From Polyangium sp. y55x31 (GTDB lineage Bacteria; Myxococcota_A; Polyangia; Polyangiales; Polyangiaceae): 64,000 nucleotides of DNA. Within the stretch, counting starts at the first letter, position 1. Each line of letters begins with the position of its first letter. The translations under genes were made by a program, and so were the position numbers. The notes under the pieces were generated by a model, which saw only the letters and a list, made by a program, of their open reading frames with translations, made no database searches and was not told the origin of the DNA. Shown piece after piece: positions 10,657 through 18,786 of the stretch. The DNA lies in contig NZ_JARZHG010000004.1 in the NCBI RefSeq assembly GCF_029946505.1, forward strand, positions 124,001 through 188,000. The letters are read 5' to 3'.

Positions 10657-11658
10657 GTGCTCTCCCCCCACGTACGCTTCGAGGGGTTCACTGCGACGGA
10701 CTGGGTCCGCGTCCTGTCGCTCTTCCGGCCGCGGCGCACCACCGGCGAGCTGCGTGATCCAAACCGCCCGCGCGGCGGCGTGATCGCCATCCACGACCGC
10801 GGCCGCCTGCGCAAGCTCCTGCACACGAACGTGGGCCGCCTCGGGATCGAGGACATCGAGTGGCCGATGACGGCCGAAGAGCTCGCCAAGCGGCACGAGG
10901 CAAGCTTCTGCATCGTGCTCGAGAGCGGCACGCTCGAACGGATCATGGAGCGCTTCGCCGCGCGCTCGCGCAAGGGCGACGACCTCGCGGCGCAGACGCT
11001 CACGCTCTTCTCGCTCGCGCAAGCGGAGCTTTCGGTGGGCCGGCTCTCGGCGTGGCCGCTGCGCCTTCGCGGCGTGCCGATCCCGTCGCCGGGCATGGTG
11101 CGTGGCAGCCTCGACGCGGTGTGTCCGATCGGCAAGGCGATGGTGCTCGGCATCTTCGAGGGCGGCGAGCTCTGGACGAGCGTGGCCCTGCGTCGTGGTC
11201 AGGACGGCATCAGCTTGATCCTCGGCCCCGACGAGATCCGCGGCGACATGGGCCTGCTCTCGGGCGATTGGCGCCGCGACTACCGGCACCTGTCGCATGC
11301 GATCGAGGATCGTGTCGGGCCGATCGCGTTCGGGTGTTACGCGGAGACGGCGACGTTCCGCGCGCTCGAAGTGGACCCGAGCCCGGGCGCGTGGGCGCGC
11401 GCGGCGTTCGTGCGGGACATCATTCTTTCGCCGTTGCCTGCGCCGATGGCGATTCCGCTGGGGATCGACGCGAGCCGCGCGGCATTCTTGGCGATGCGCA
11501 GGGTGATGGAGCGGGTCGATTCGAACGGGGTGGTGGCGGGGTCGATCGAGCGATTGTGGGATCGGGCGGCGAAGAGCGCGCAGCATGGAGAGCTCGAAGA
11601 GATGCTCGGCTTCCATCCGCTGGAGCTTTTGCGGAAGCTGCTCGTGCGGGAGGATTGA
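10657..11658 (+). CDS. Conserved protein of unknown function
   Basis: A 333-residue soluble protein that I do not recognise. It has alternating strand/helix composition, with blocks such as HDRGRLRKLLHTNVGRLG, VCPIGKAMVLGIFEGGELW and a C-terminal helical region ending in FHPLELLRKLLVRED. No signal peptide or membrane segment is seen. It starts with GTG 33 bases after the VanW stop and may be co-transcribed with it. Its stop is adjacent to the stop of the convergent operon at 11660. The clean single frame and third-position GC bias support real coding. No function is proposed. Confidence 0.8.
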   Translation: MLSPHVRFEGFTATDWVRVLSLFRPRRTTGELRDPNRPRGGVIAIHDRGRLRKLLHTNVGRLGIEDIEWPMTAEELAKRHEASFCIVLESGTLERIMERFAARSRKGDDLAAQTLTLFSLAQAELSVGRLSAWPLRLRGVPIPSPGMVRGSLDAVCPIGKAMVLGIFEGGELWTSVALRRGQDGISLILGPDEIRGDMGLLSGDWRRDYRHLSHAIEDRVGPIAFGCYAETATFRALEVDPSPGAWARAAFVRDIILSPLPAPMAIPLGIDASRAAFLAMRRVMERVDSNGVVAGSIERLWDRAAKSAQHGELEEMLGFHPLELLRKLLVRED

Positions 11659-11659
11659 T

Positions 11660-13567
11660 TCAGCGCCGCAAAACCCGGCTCCACCATTCGCCCGGCAGCC
11701 CGAGGACCTCCACCGCCTGCCTCGGGTCCACGCGGTAGCGGGTGCCTTTGCCCTCGAAAAAGCCGTGCTCTGCGATCAGGTGCACGATGAGGCCGGGCCC
11801 TCTGAGCTTGTCGCCGGTGCGGCGGTTCTCGATCACGAAATCGATCGAGGACCACTTCGAATCGACGTCGCAGTCCCAAGGGCATTCCTGCGTCCCGCGC
11901 CATTGATGGATGGCGACGCGGAACATGCCGATCACGTGAAATGCACCATCCGCCGGGTTCTTCCAGTAGCGGGAGATCGCCTCCCCGACGAGCGGGCGGA
12001 GGCGGTCTGCGACCTCGGCGGTCGTGACTCCCAGCGATGCAAGGGTGCTCGCGTCCTCCTTCAGCACGTCGTCGAGGCGTTCCCTCAGCCCCAGAAATCC
12101 CGCCATGGACAGCACGCCGGGTCGCATCCGGTCCTCGATGCTCCCGGACGCGAGCATCCGGCACCGGTTCTGCTCGACGAGACGCATGCGCACCGACTGG
12201 AAAACCTCCTCGACGACCTCGGCCGTGAGCCCGGCCGCGCAGAACCGCGCCCGCACGGCCTCGGCGACCGCACGCTCGGGAAAGCTCCACGATAGATCCG
12301 CGCGAACCTTCGGGGGGACGTCGAGCGCGACCTGGCCCATCTCTTTGCGTGCGTCCTCGATGGCTTTATCCATCTCGGCGACCTCCATGCCCTGGAGGGT
12401 AATGAACAGACGCCGGATCACGAAACACTCTCCGTCCCTGTCCACGATCTCCGCATCGAACACGCTGGGCCAAAGCTCCCTGCACAGCTTCTCGGCGGCG
12501 TCGCGCCGCGCGCCGAAGCTCAGGACCACCCCGAAGCGCAGGTGCGCACTCATGCTGTCATGGCCGTCGACCTCGCTATCGTGCAGGGCGGTGAGGATTT
12601 TCTCGATGTGCATTCCCGAGATCTCGGCGAGAGGCATCGTGAGGGATCCCCGCACCTCGTACCGTTTGTGCCGCTCGATGTAATTGCGAAGAAAGCCGAG
12701 GGTCTTGGCCCGCTCGTCTTCGGTCGGCGGTCGAGAGAACACGCAGCCCAGACGATCGACCTCGACGATCGTGGCTGGATCCCCGAGAGGCGCTTCGAGC
12801 TCCCCCTCGAACCAGCCCACGAACCCGGGGAGGTTCTCGATATCGTACATGGGCTTCTGTTTGACCCAGACCATTTGCCACATGCGAGCTTTCTGATGCG
12901 CATGCGTTTCGACCCCGGTCGTGAAGCCGGCAGCGTCGAGGTATGCGCGCACGGCCTCCACGGCCGCGCGCGCACGCAGATGCCAGGCGGACCGGATCCG
13001 GAAGATCGGGGGGGCGTCGAGCTCGACGTCTCCGATCTCTTTGCGTACGACCTCGATATGCTGCCGTATCTCGGCGGCCGTCCCCTCTTCCTTGCGGCGG
13101 GACGTGGGAAGGATCACGATCAAATACCATGCTCCGTCCTGGTCCACGACGTTGGCGTGGTAGCCTTTGGGTTTGAGCTCCACGCGCTTCTTGTTGGCGG
13201 CGGAGCGGCGCACGCCGAAGGACAGGACCACGTCGAAGTCCACGCTCGGGCGCGCGTCGCCATGGCCGCCCTCGAGCCCGATCCCCCACGCGGCGGAGCG
13301 AAGTTCGGAGATGTGCATCCCTGAAACCTCGTCGAGGGGCGCTCGGACGGTCCCATACAATCTGTAATCCTCGGATCCCTCGGCGTGGTTGCGAAGAAAG
13401 CCGAGGACCTCGTCCCGCTCTTCTTCGGTGAGCGACCGAGAAAACGTGCAGCCGATGCCATCATGCTCGACGACCGCGGCCGGCTCCTCGCCCGACGTGT
13501 CGCGCGCATGCACGAACCAGCCCGAAAACCCGGGGATGTTCTCGATATCGTAAGGAGACGAGGCCAT
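11660..13567 (-). CDS. Unknown protein with internally duplicated N-terminal domain
   Basis: A 635-residue protein of no recognised family. Residues 1-239 and 240-470 are two copies of one domain: each begins with YDIEN(I/L)PGF(S/V)GWF and contains GCxFSR and VVLSFG-RR. The second copy has its own internal methionine at residue 240 (position 12850). A C-terminal domain (about 480-635) with QECPWDCDVDSKWSSIDF and IVHLIAEHGFFEGK closes the protein. The upstream neighbour carries the same architecture with a single N-terminal domain, so this gene arose by partial tandem duplication and fusion. It is the last gene of a four-gene operon, 17 bases after its paralogue. The start is the ATG at 13567, with GGGGGGAAAG upstream. 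No signal peptide is present. Confidence 0.85.
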   Translation of the reverse strand: MASSPYDIENIPGFSGWFVHARDTSGEEPAAVVEHDGIGCTFSRSLTEEERDEVLGFLRNHAEGSEDYRLYGTVRAPLDEVSGMHISELRSAAWGIGLEGGHGDARPSVDFDVVLSFGVRRSAANKKRVELKPKGYHANVVDQDGAWYLIVILPTSRRKEEGTAAEIRQHIEVVRKEIGDVELDAPPIFRIRSAWHLRARAAVEAVRAYLDAAGFTTGVETHAHQKARMWQMVWVKQKPMYDIENLPGFVGWFEGELEAPLGDPATIVEVDRLGCVFSRPPTEDERAKTLGFLRNYIERHKRYEVRGSLTMPLAEISGMHIEKILTALHDSEVDGHDSMSAHLRFGVVLSFGARRDAAEKLCRELWPSVFDAEIVDRDGECFVIRRLFITLQGMEVAEMDKAIEDARKEMGQVALDVPPKVRADLSWSFPERAVAEAVRARFCAAGLTAEVVEEVFQSVRMRLVEQNRCRMLASGSIEDRMRPGVLSMAGFLGLRERLDDVLKEDASTLASLGVTTAEVADRLRPLVGEAISRYWKNPADGAFHVIGMFRVAIHQWRGTQECPWDCDVDSKWSSIDFVIENRRTGDKLRGPGLIVHLIAEHGFFEGKGTRYRVDPRQAVEVLGLPGEWWSRVLRR

Positions 13568-13584
13568 GCGATTCTTTCCCCCCA

Positions 13585-14784
13585 TCATCCGAGCCGCCAG
13601 AACCGATCCCACCATTTGCGCGGGAGCCCCAGGACCTCCGCCGCCTGCCTCGGGTCCACGCGGTACGGGCTCTCCTTGCCCTCGAAAAAGCCGTGCTCGG
13701 CAATCAAGTGCACGATGAGGCCGGGCCCCCTGAGCTTTGCGCCCGTCCGGCGGTTCTCGATCGCGAAATCGATCGACGCCCAGCCGGAATCGATCGCGCA
13801 AAGCCAGGGGCATTCCTGAGATCCACCCCATTGCATCAATCGAACACGAAATCTGCCGACGTCGTAGGTATCCTGCCGGCTGTAGCGGCTCGACCGGCTG
13901 CGGAGCGCCTTGCCGACGATCTCGCGAATACGACCGGCGACGTCGGCGGCGGTGATCCCGAGCGATACAAGGGTGCTCGCGTCCTCCTTCAGCACCTCTT
14001 CGAGGCGCTCCGTCTCTCCCAGGAATCCCGCCGTGGACAGCCTGCGGGGTCGCATCAGCTCTTCGACGCGCCCCGACTTGACCAGCCAGCGCTCCTGCCA
14101 CCGAAGGACCTCCCAGAAGACCGACTTGCCGACACGCTCGACGACATTCGTCGTGAGCCCGATGGCGTCGAACCGCGGGCGCAGAGCCTCGGCGGCCGCG
14201 CGCTCCTCGAAGACCATCGTCAGCTCGGCAAGGAAAACGGGCGGACGGTCGAGCTCGACGTCACCGATCCTTTTCCGTTCGTGCGCGAGGTACTTCTGGA
14301 TCTCGGCGACCGTCCCCGCGTGCTGGCTGAGGGGAATCACGAGAGACGCAATCAAGGCGCACTTCTCGTCGTCTTCCAGGATCTCGCCGCCGAAGGTCGC
14401 GCGCTTCTTCTCGGCGGCGTCGCGGCGCGCGCCGAATGCGAGGCCCACCATGCATTTCATGTCCGGGTAGGAGCCGCCATGATTGCCTGCGAGCTCGATC
14501 TCGCGCGCGACGGTGCGGATTTCATCGATACGCTCCGCCGTGATCTCGGCGAGAGGGACCGCGAGAGTTCCGATCAGTCGGTGCTCCTTGTGTGCGTCGG
14601 CGTGGCGAACGAGCAAACCGAGGACCTCGGCCCGCTCTTCTTCGGTGAGCGATCGAGAGAATGTGCAACCGATGCCGTGAACCTCGACGACCGCGGCCGG
14701 CGCCCCGCGCGATGCGTCGGGCTCCCCGAGGAACCAGTCCATGAACCCGGGGATGGTTTCGATGTCGGAAGGGGATGTGGCCAT
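13585..14784 (-). CDS. Unknown protein, single-copy paralogue of the downstream gene
   Basis: A 399-residue protein with one N-terminal domain (DIETIPGFMDWF, GCTFSRSLTEEE, VGLAFGARRDAAEKK) and a C-terminal domain almost identical over its last 90 residues to that of the next gene (IENRRTGAKLRGPGLIVHLI). The ATG at 14784 is preceded by a good GAGGAAGC ribosome site, which decides the start over longer in-frame alternatives. It begins 7 bases after the L7/L12-like gene. Position in a compact operon with duplicated unknowns suggests a self-contained accessory module, possibly contact-dependent immunity or defence, but no motif proves this. Confidence 0.85.
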   Translation of the reverse strand: MATSPSDIETIPGFMDWFLGEPDASRGAPAAVVEVHGIGCTFSRSLTEEERAEVLGLLVRHADAHKEHRLIGTLAVPLAEITAERIDEIRTVAREIELAGNHGGSYPDMKCMVGLAFGARRDAAEKKRATFGGEILEDDEKCALIASLVIPLSQHAGTVAEIQKYLAHERKRIGDVELDRPPVFLAELTMVFEERAAAEALRPRFDAIGLTTNVVERVGKSVFWEVLRWQERWLVKSGRVEELMRPRRLSTAGFLGETERLEEVLKEDASTLVSLGITAADVAGRIREIVGKALRSRSSRYSRQDTYDVGRFRVRLMQWGGSQECPWLCAIDSGWASIDFAIENRRTGAKLRGPGLIVHLIAEHGFFEGKESPYRVDPRQAAEVLGLPRKWWDRFWRLG

Positions 14785-14791
14785 TGCTTCC

Positions 14792-15475
14792 TCATCGAAT
14801 CGTAGATCGCCCATCCGCGCCGCGAGGCCACCATGGACGAACGGCGTCGACGATGCCTTTTGCGGTCGCCAGCGACCACCCGAGCCGTTCTCGAAGATAC
14901 TTGACGGCATCGATGGACCTCTTCTCTTCGAGCATCGCGAGCATGCCCTCCCGCTCGGCCCGCGGCACGCTCGCCAGCGCTTCGTTACGTCGTCGCTCGG
15001 CTTGCTCTCGCAGATGTCGTTCGAGCTCTCGCGCGTCTTCCGGCGACCCGTGGGCGCTGAGGCCGGTCACGACTGCGCACAGTCCTTCGTGATGAAGGAG
15101 AGCGATGGCTGGAGCAGTGACTCCGATCAGCGTGGCGTCGAAACCGAGATCGACGTCACGCTGAACGTCATCCCATTCATCATGACGAGCTTGAATCACC
15201 TGCAAGCGTGGAAGCTCCGAGGAATGACCAACGACATAGACGTCCCCGGCGAACGCTTCGAGCAGCCGTTCGAGGTGCGATGCATTTTCGGGATCGAACG
15301 TCGCCCACGCCGGTGTCATGCCACGCATCCACAATGCTTCGGCCATCAGATCGGGACTCACGAGAGCCCTCTCGTCGAGAACCGCCTTTGCATCTGGCAG
15401 GAGGTCGCGTGCGCGGGCCAGCACCAGAAAGTAATCGACGGTCCGAGGAAGGTGCTCTGCCATGGGGACGCTCAT
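14792..15475 (-). CDS. Unknown protein with L7/L12-like C-terminal domain
   Basis: A 227-residue protein. The N-terminal 150 residues (AEHLPRTVDYFLVLARARDL, WATFDPENASHLERLLEAF) are not recognised. The C-terminus (about 175-215), with MLEEKRSIDAVKYLRERLG and LATAKGIVDAV, matches the pattern of the ribosomal protein L7/L12 C-terminal fold, which occurs as a protein-interaction module outside ribosomes. Start ATG at 15475 or 15463; neither has a strong ribosome site and close packing suggests translational coupling to the gene 23 bases upstream. It is the second gene of the operon. Confidence 0.75.
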   Translation of the reverse strand: MSVPMAEHLPRTVDYFLVLARARDLLPDAKAVLDERALVSPDLMAEALWMRGMTPAWATFDPENASHLERLLEAFAGDVYVVGHSSELPRLQVIQARHDEWDDVQRDVDLGFDATLIGVTAPAIALLHHEGLCAVVTGLSAHGSPEDARELERHLREQAERRRNEALASVPRAEREGMLAMLEEKRSIDAVKYLRERLGWSLATAKGIVDAVRPWWPRGADGRSTIR

Positions 15476-15498
15476 CGTTCCGGCAACGGAAGCCTCGT

Positions 15499-15843
15499 TC
15501 AATGGTGAACTTCCAGGAGGATGATGGGGGCCTCGCCGCCGGAAACGGTCCATTCGGACGCCCGGTAAACCATGCCATCTGGAAAATCGTCGAGATGCAT
15601 CTCGTCCGTTTCGGCGAGGTGGGGATCGCCGTCGCGTTTCCAGAAATTGAATCGTTCGGCGGGAGGGATCCACCGCAGCCGGTGGCCGACATTGGCGATC
15701 ACGAACCGAACGGGACCACGGCGCAGGAGCTCACGAACGGCTTCTCGGTCGAGCGTACGGAGGCGCGTCGCGGATAACGCACCGTCGTCCGTCCAAAGCT
15801 CTTCGAGCGGCATTCGGGTCGCGACAGTGTTGCGAGGATTCAT
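15499..15843 (-). CDS. Small unknown protein, first gene of the four-gene operon
   Basis: A 114-residue soluble protein with a helix (LDREAVRELLRRGPV) followed by a beta-rich part (VRFVIANVGHRLRWI, MVYRASEWTVSGG, PIILLEVHH). The size and composition resemble many small myxobacterial immunity-type proteins, but I recognise no family. The start at 15843 has GGAG nine bases upstream. The 43-bp repeat array begins about 190 bases upstream, so the operon promoter lies between 15844 and about 16000. Confidence 0.7.
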   Translation of the reverse strand: MNPRNTVATRMPLEELWTDDGALSATRLRTLDREAVRELLRRGPVRFVIANVGHRLRWIPPAERFNFWKRDGDPHLAETDEMHLDDFPDGMVYRASEWTVSGGEAPIILLEVHH

Positions 15844-16030
15844 ACGTGCTCCGGCCGGATCCTCCATGTACCTGGCCCGCCGTCGCGTGAACACCCCTAC
15901 CGCATGGATCAGGGCATAGGAGCGCAACCTACACGCCACCACAACGTAAGTTCACCCGGATCCCTACGCCGACGAGACCCCGGAGGAGATCGGACCTCGT
16001 CGGTTGCCTGGTCGGCGAGACCCCGGCGAG

Positions 16031-16211
16031 GTCCGATCAGGACGCGGGTCTCGCCAGCGAGGCAGACGGCGGAGTCCGATCAGGACGCGGGTCTCGCCAG
16101 CGAGGCAGACGGCGGAGTCCGATCAGGGCGGGGGGCTCGTCGGCGAGGCACGGGGCGGAGTCCGACCAGGGCGCGGGGCTCACCGGTGAGGCCGACGGCG
16201 AGGTCAGATCA
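16031..16211. repeat. 43-bp tandem repeat array (about 4 copies)
   Basis: Copies beginning GTCCGATCAGG-like recur at 16031, 16074, 16117, 16160 and (partial) 16203, exactly 43 bp apart. The first two full copies are almost identical and the later ones diverge. A weaker upstream copy near 15988 may exist. The period is not a multiple of three, and the plus-strand frames crossing it are artefacts, so the array is non-coding. It occupies most of the 15844-16234 gap between two minus-strand genes, downstream of the lipoprotein gene and upstream of the four-gene operon. There are no unique spacers, so it is not a CRISPR array. Confidence 0.9.
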
Positions 16212-16234
16212 AGGCAGAGGCCTGGAGCCGCGCA

Positions 16235-16789
16235 TCACAGCCGCACGGGCCCGCCCTTGCGCGTCACCGTGACCGAGATGTCGATCGCCTCCGTGTGGCT
16301 GATCCTCCCGGCCGCCTCGTAGCTCACCTCGTACCCGCCGAACACGAAGGATTGCGGCCCGACCAGATCGTATTGGAGAAGCTCGTCGCCCTCCGCGGCG
16401 ACGATCGTGACTGCCATCGCGTGACGATGATGCCCGCCCTGCTTGACGAGCGGATAACTGCTCGACAAGAGGCACAACGAGATACGCGTCTCCGCAATCC
16501 GGTAGCGCGTGCCCCGGTCGAGCTTGGTGCTCTTTCCGAGTGCGATCTCGATCGGAGAGACGGCGGGGCAGCTCTTCTTCAGCGCTTCGGGGCCGTCGTC
16601 CTCGGCCGCGGTAGGCGCAGCGCTGCTCGCCGCAGCTGGGGGCGCGGTCGCGCTCGGCCGCGGGGCGGCCTCGAGCGCGCTGGGCGGCGCAGGAATCACC
16701 GTCGCCGCAGGCGCCGGCGCCTCATTGGAGGAACGGCAGGCCGTCACGGCGAGGAGGGACATGACCCCAGTGCGGCGTAGATCGAGCAT
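16235..16789 (-). CDS. Lipoprotein of unknown function
   Basis: A 184-residue protein with a lipoprotein signal peptide (RRTGVMSLLAVTAC, lipid-attached Cys near residue 18). An Ala/Pro-rich disordered linker follows to about residue 65, then a roughly 115-residue beta-rich domain (SPIEIALGKSTKLDRGTRYR, YDLVGPQSFVFGGYEVSYEA) that is probably periplasmic. The ATG at 16789 has GGAGG upstream. It is divergent from the small plus-strand gene at 16954. No known family. Confidence 0.8.
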   Translation of the reverse strand: MLDLRRTGVMSLLAVTACRSSNEAPAPAATVIPAPPSALEAAPRPSATAPPAAASSAAPTAAEDDGPEALKKSCPAVSPIEIALGKSTKLDRGTRYRIAETRISLCLLSSSYPLVKQGGHHRHAMAVTIVAAEGDELLQYDLVGPQSFVFGGYEVSYEAAGRISHTEAIDISVTVTRKGGPVRL

Positions 16790-16953
16790 GGCGAGGCCCC
16801 CTCCAGTATCGCTCACTGTAGGCAGGCAGGCACGCGCCGCCGCACCGAAGCGCCGTCTGCATTTTGATACCCGCCACGGTAGCCGTTATCGAGGAAGCAC
16901 GGTTGCCGCCCACCAGCGTCGACGCGCGCATAAGGGCGTGGTATTCGCGCCAC

Positions 16954-17352
16954 ATGCCAATTTCCCTCTCCAGGCTCCCGCCCACGTTGCTGCCGTTCGC
17001 TGACGCGCTCGATGCGGTTCCGGCGCGTCCGCACGAGGAGGTTGGCTGGACCCCGTACCGTTACGATCAGGCGCCTGCGCACCCGCTCATCCCGAATGCA
17101 CCACCCTACGACGGCGTGTACCGAGGCAGTTGGGTCTCCCCCGGCATATGCGTGCGGCTCGACCTCATGCACGCCGCGCTGGACGCACGATTGCGTGCGT
17201 GGCTCCGCTCGCGCTACCCGGAGCAAGTGGGCGGAGACGACGGATTCTACGAGTATGGAATCGAGAGTCGCTCGCAGCGCACGAACCTGGAGCAAGCCCT
17301 GGCGCGACTCGCGGCCAAGATAGAGGAGGGCCAGCATCATCCGTCCACGTAG
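16954..17352 (+). CDS. Small unknown protein
   Basis: A possible 132-residue soluble protein with segments such as ADALDAVPARPHEEVGWTPY, GSWVSPGICVRLDLMHAALD and a helical C-terminus. It has protein-like composition, whereas the overlapping minus-strand frame is Arg-rich and unlikely. No ribosome site is obvious before the ATG at 16954, and a longer in-frame start exists at 16864. It is not recognised; coding status is moderately supported. Confidence 0.5.
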   Translation: MPISLSRLPPTLLPFADALDAVPARPHEEVGWTPYRYDQAPAHPLIPNAPPYDGVYRGSWVSPGICVRLDLMHAALDARLRAWLRSRYPEQVGGDDGFYEYGIESRSQRTNLEQALARLAAKIEEGQHHPST

Positions 17353-17431
17353 ATGCAGCGACGCCGCTCGGCCTGGCCGTGATGGCAACCCGCTCCGTGG
17401 ACATGGTCGAGACCTCGGGTCCCCCTGGGCT

Positions 17432-17471
17432 CGATATATCGTTGACCGATACATCGTGATGCGATAGATCG
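17432..17471. promoter_or_regulatory. Three phased palindromic boxes, putative PadR operator and promoter
   Basis: Three 10-bp palindromes of the form CGATANATCG start at 17432, 17447 and 17462, exactly 15 bp apart. They end 7 bases before the PadR ATG. A TTGACC hexamer at 17442-17447 and GATAGA-like -10 sequences overlap the boxes, so bound protein would block transcription. PadR proteins commonly autoregulate through such sites; assignment to this PadR is inference from position. Confidence 0.75.
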
Positions 17472-17478
17472 AGGAGCG

Positions 17479-17784
17479 ATGCAGGACCCCACGTACCTGA
17501 TTCTCCTCGCGCTCTCGGATCGGCCTCGCCACGGCTACGGCATCCTTCTCGAGGCCAGCGAGTTGAGCCGCGGAACGATCCGGCTCGGCCCCGGGACCTT
17601 GTACGGAGCACTCGAGCGATTGGAAGAAGCCGGTCACGTGGAGCTCGATCGCGAGGAAATCGAGGAGGGGCGGCCGCGACGTTATTACCGCCTGACGCGG
17701 CGCGGGCGGCGCGTCCTCGTCGAAGAAACCGAACGGCGGGAGGCCCTCGTGGGGCTCGCCAAGCGAAGGCTCGCGCACCGATGA
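17479..17784 (+). CDS. PadR family transcriptional regulator
   Basis: A 101-residue winged-helix protein, the short type of PadR. It starts TYLILLALSDRPRHGYGI and has the family signature LGPGTLYGALERLEEAGHVE, then the wing RPRRYYRLTRRGRRVL. It would dimerise through its last helix and repress its own operon via the palindromic boxes directly upstream. Its stop overlaps the start of the membrane protein gene by four bases (ATGA), the usual arrangement for PadR-permease or PadR-membrane protein pairs. Ligand unknown. Confidence 0.95.
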   Translation: MQDPTYLILLALSDRPRHGYGILLEASELSRGTIRLGPGTLYGALERLEEAGHVELDREEIEEGRPRRYYRLTRRGRRVLVEETERREALVGLAKRRLAHR

Positions 17785-18737
17785 GCCCCCTCGAACGCCG
17801 CGTCCGCGCGCTCATTTCCCTCTTTCCTGCGTCGTTTCGAGCGCGGTGGGAGGAAGATCTCGTCCGTACCACGCTCGAGACTTGCACGGCCGAGCAGTCC
17901 TGGCCCCACCCGCGAGACGTATTGGATCTCGTCCTATCGGCGATTCGTGCCCACGCGACGACGCCCGCAAACCAACCCTTCCGCGTCGTGCTCGCACAGG
18001 GCATCGTGCTGGGCGCGGCCCTCCTCGCCAGCGTTCGCGTCGGCGCCCTCCTGCTTCGTTTCGGGTTTTTCGTGCATTGGCTTCCCATCAACAGCGCCGC
18101 CGGTGTGCCGTCCGATGAGCTTGCGCTCTACGCAGGGCCGCTCGCGCTCGAGCTCGCGGTGTACGTGCTCCTCGCGGTCGCAATGCTGCAGCAGCGGCGC
18201 GTGCTCCTCTGGACGGGAGCCATCACCCTCGGCGGCATCGGCCTCCTCGAAACACTCCGCTACCCTGGACCCATCGGCATCCGCTGGGCTCTCGGCATGG
18301 CGGTTCCGGGCGCCATTCCCTTCCTCGTTGCTGCGTTCACGGTGGCCGCGAGGAAGACGGAGCGCGCGCTCGCCGTTCGGCCGGCGCTCGTCGGGCTTGC
18401 GCTGGCGTCGTTCGCGACGACGACCTTTCGCCTCGCGGCTTGGTTCGCGACGACGACCTGGCACCTCGTGCCCGGCACAATCGACCGGAGCGCGGCCGCG
18501 GTCGCGGCTCTTCTGCTCGTCGCTTGCACCGTCTCCGGGTTCGCGGATCCGCGCTGGTTCGTCGCGCTGGGGGTTGCGGTGATCGGCTGGAACGCACGCG
18601 ACTTCATTCAGACCGGCGACCCGCTCGTATTCCTTGGAACCGCATTCGTCGTGGCGATTTCGTGGGTGCACTGGCGCGTCCTGCGTCGGCAGGCTGCCGG
18701 CTCGGGCCGGGGTCGAAGCGACCGCGAGCTTGCCTGA
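17781..18737 (+). CDS. Integral membrane protein paired with PadR
   Basis: A 318-residue protein. The N-terminal 55 residues (ERRVRALISLFPASFRARWE) form the cytoplasmic region commonly seen in proteins encoded after PadR genes. About seven hydrophobic segments follow, such as VLAQGIVLGAALLASVRVGA and LALELAVYVLLAVAMLQ. It overlaps the PadR gene by 4 bases and so is translationally coupled. Likely a PadR-controlled membrane stress or permease-like protein; no transport motif is recognised. Confidence 0.85.
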   Translation: MSPLERRVRALISLFPASFRARWEEDLVRTTLETCTAEQSWPHPRDVLDLVLSAIRAHATTPANQPFRVVLAQGIVLGAALLASVRVGALLLRFGFFVHWLPINSAAGVPSDELALYAGPLALELAVYVLLAVAMLQQRRVLLWTGAITLGGIGLLETLRYPGPIGIRWALGMAVPGAIPFLVAAFTVAARKTERALAVRPALVGLALASFATTTFRLAAWFATTTWHLVPGTIDRSAAAVAALLLVACTVSGFADPRWFVALGVAVIGWNARDFIQTGDPLVFLGTAFVVAISWVHWRVLRRQAAGSGRGRSDRELA

Positions 18738-18786
18738 CGACACTCCGGCCGCCGCCGAGCGCGGCATGGTTACGAGGTTGTCGGCT

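Noticed and set aside
8833-11616. 927-codon minus-strand frame opposite the VanW gene
   Set aside because: Antisense shadow crossing hairpins and two well-supported plus-strand genes.
13568-14101. N-terminal extension of the duplicated unknown protein to 813 residues
   Set aside because: The extension overlaps its paralogue in another frame; the ATG at 13567 has a good ribosome site and matches the paralogue's N-terminus.
16031-16211. Possible CRISPR array
   Set aside because: Repeats are contiguous with no unique spacers, and no cas genes are near.
15904-16272. 122-codon plus-strand frame
   Set aside because: It is produced by the 43-bp repeat and has no independent support.
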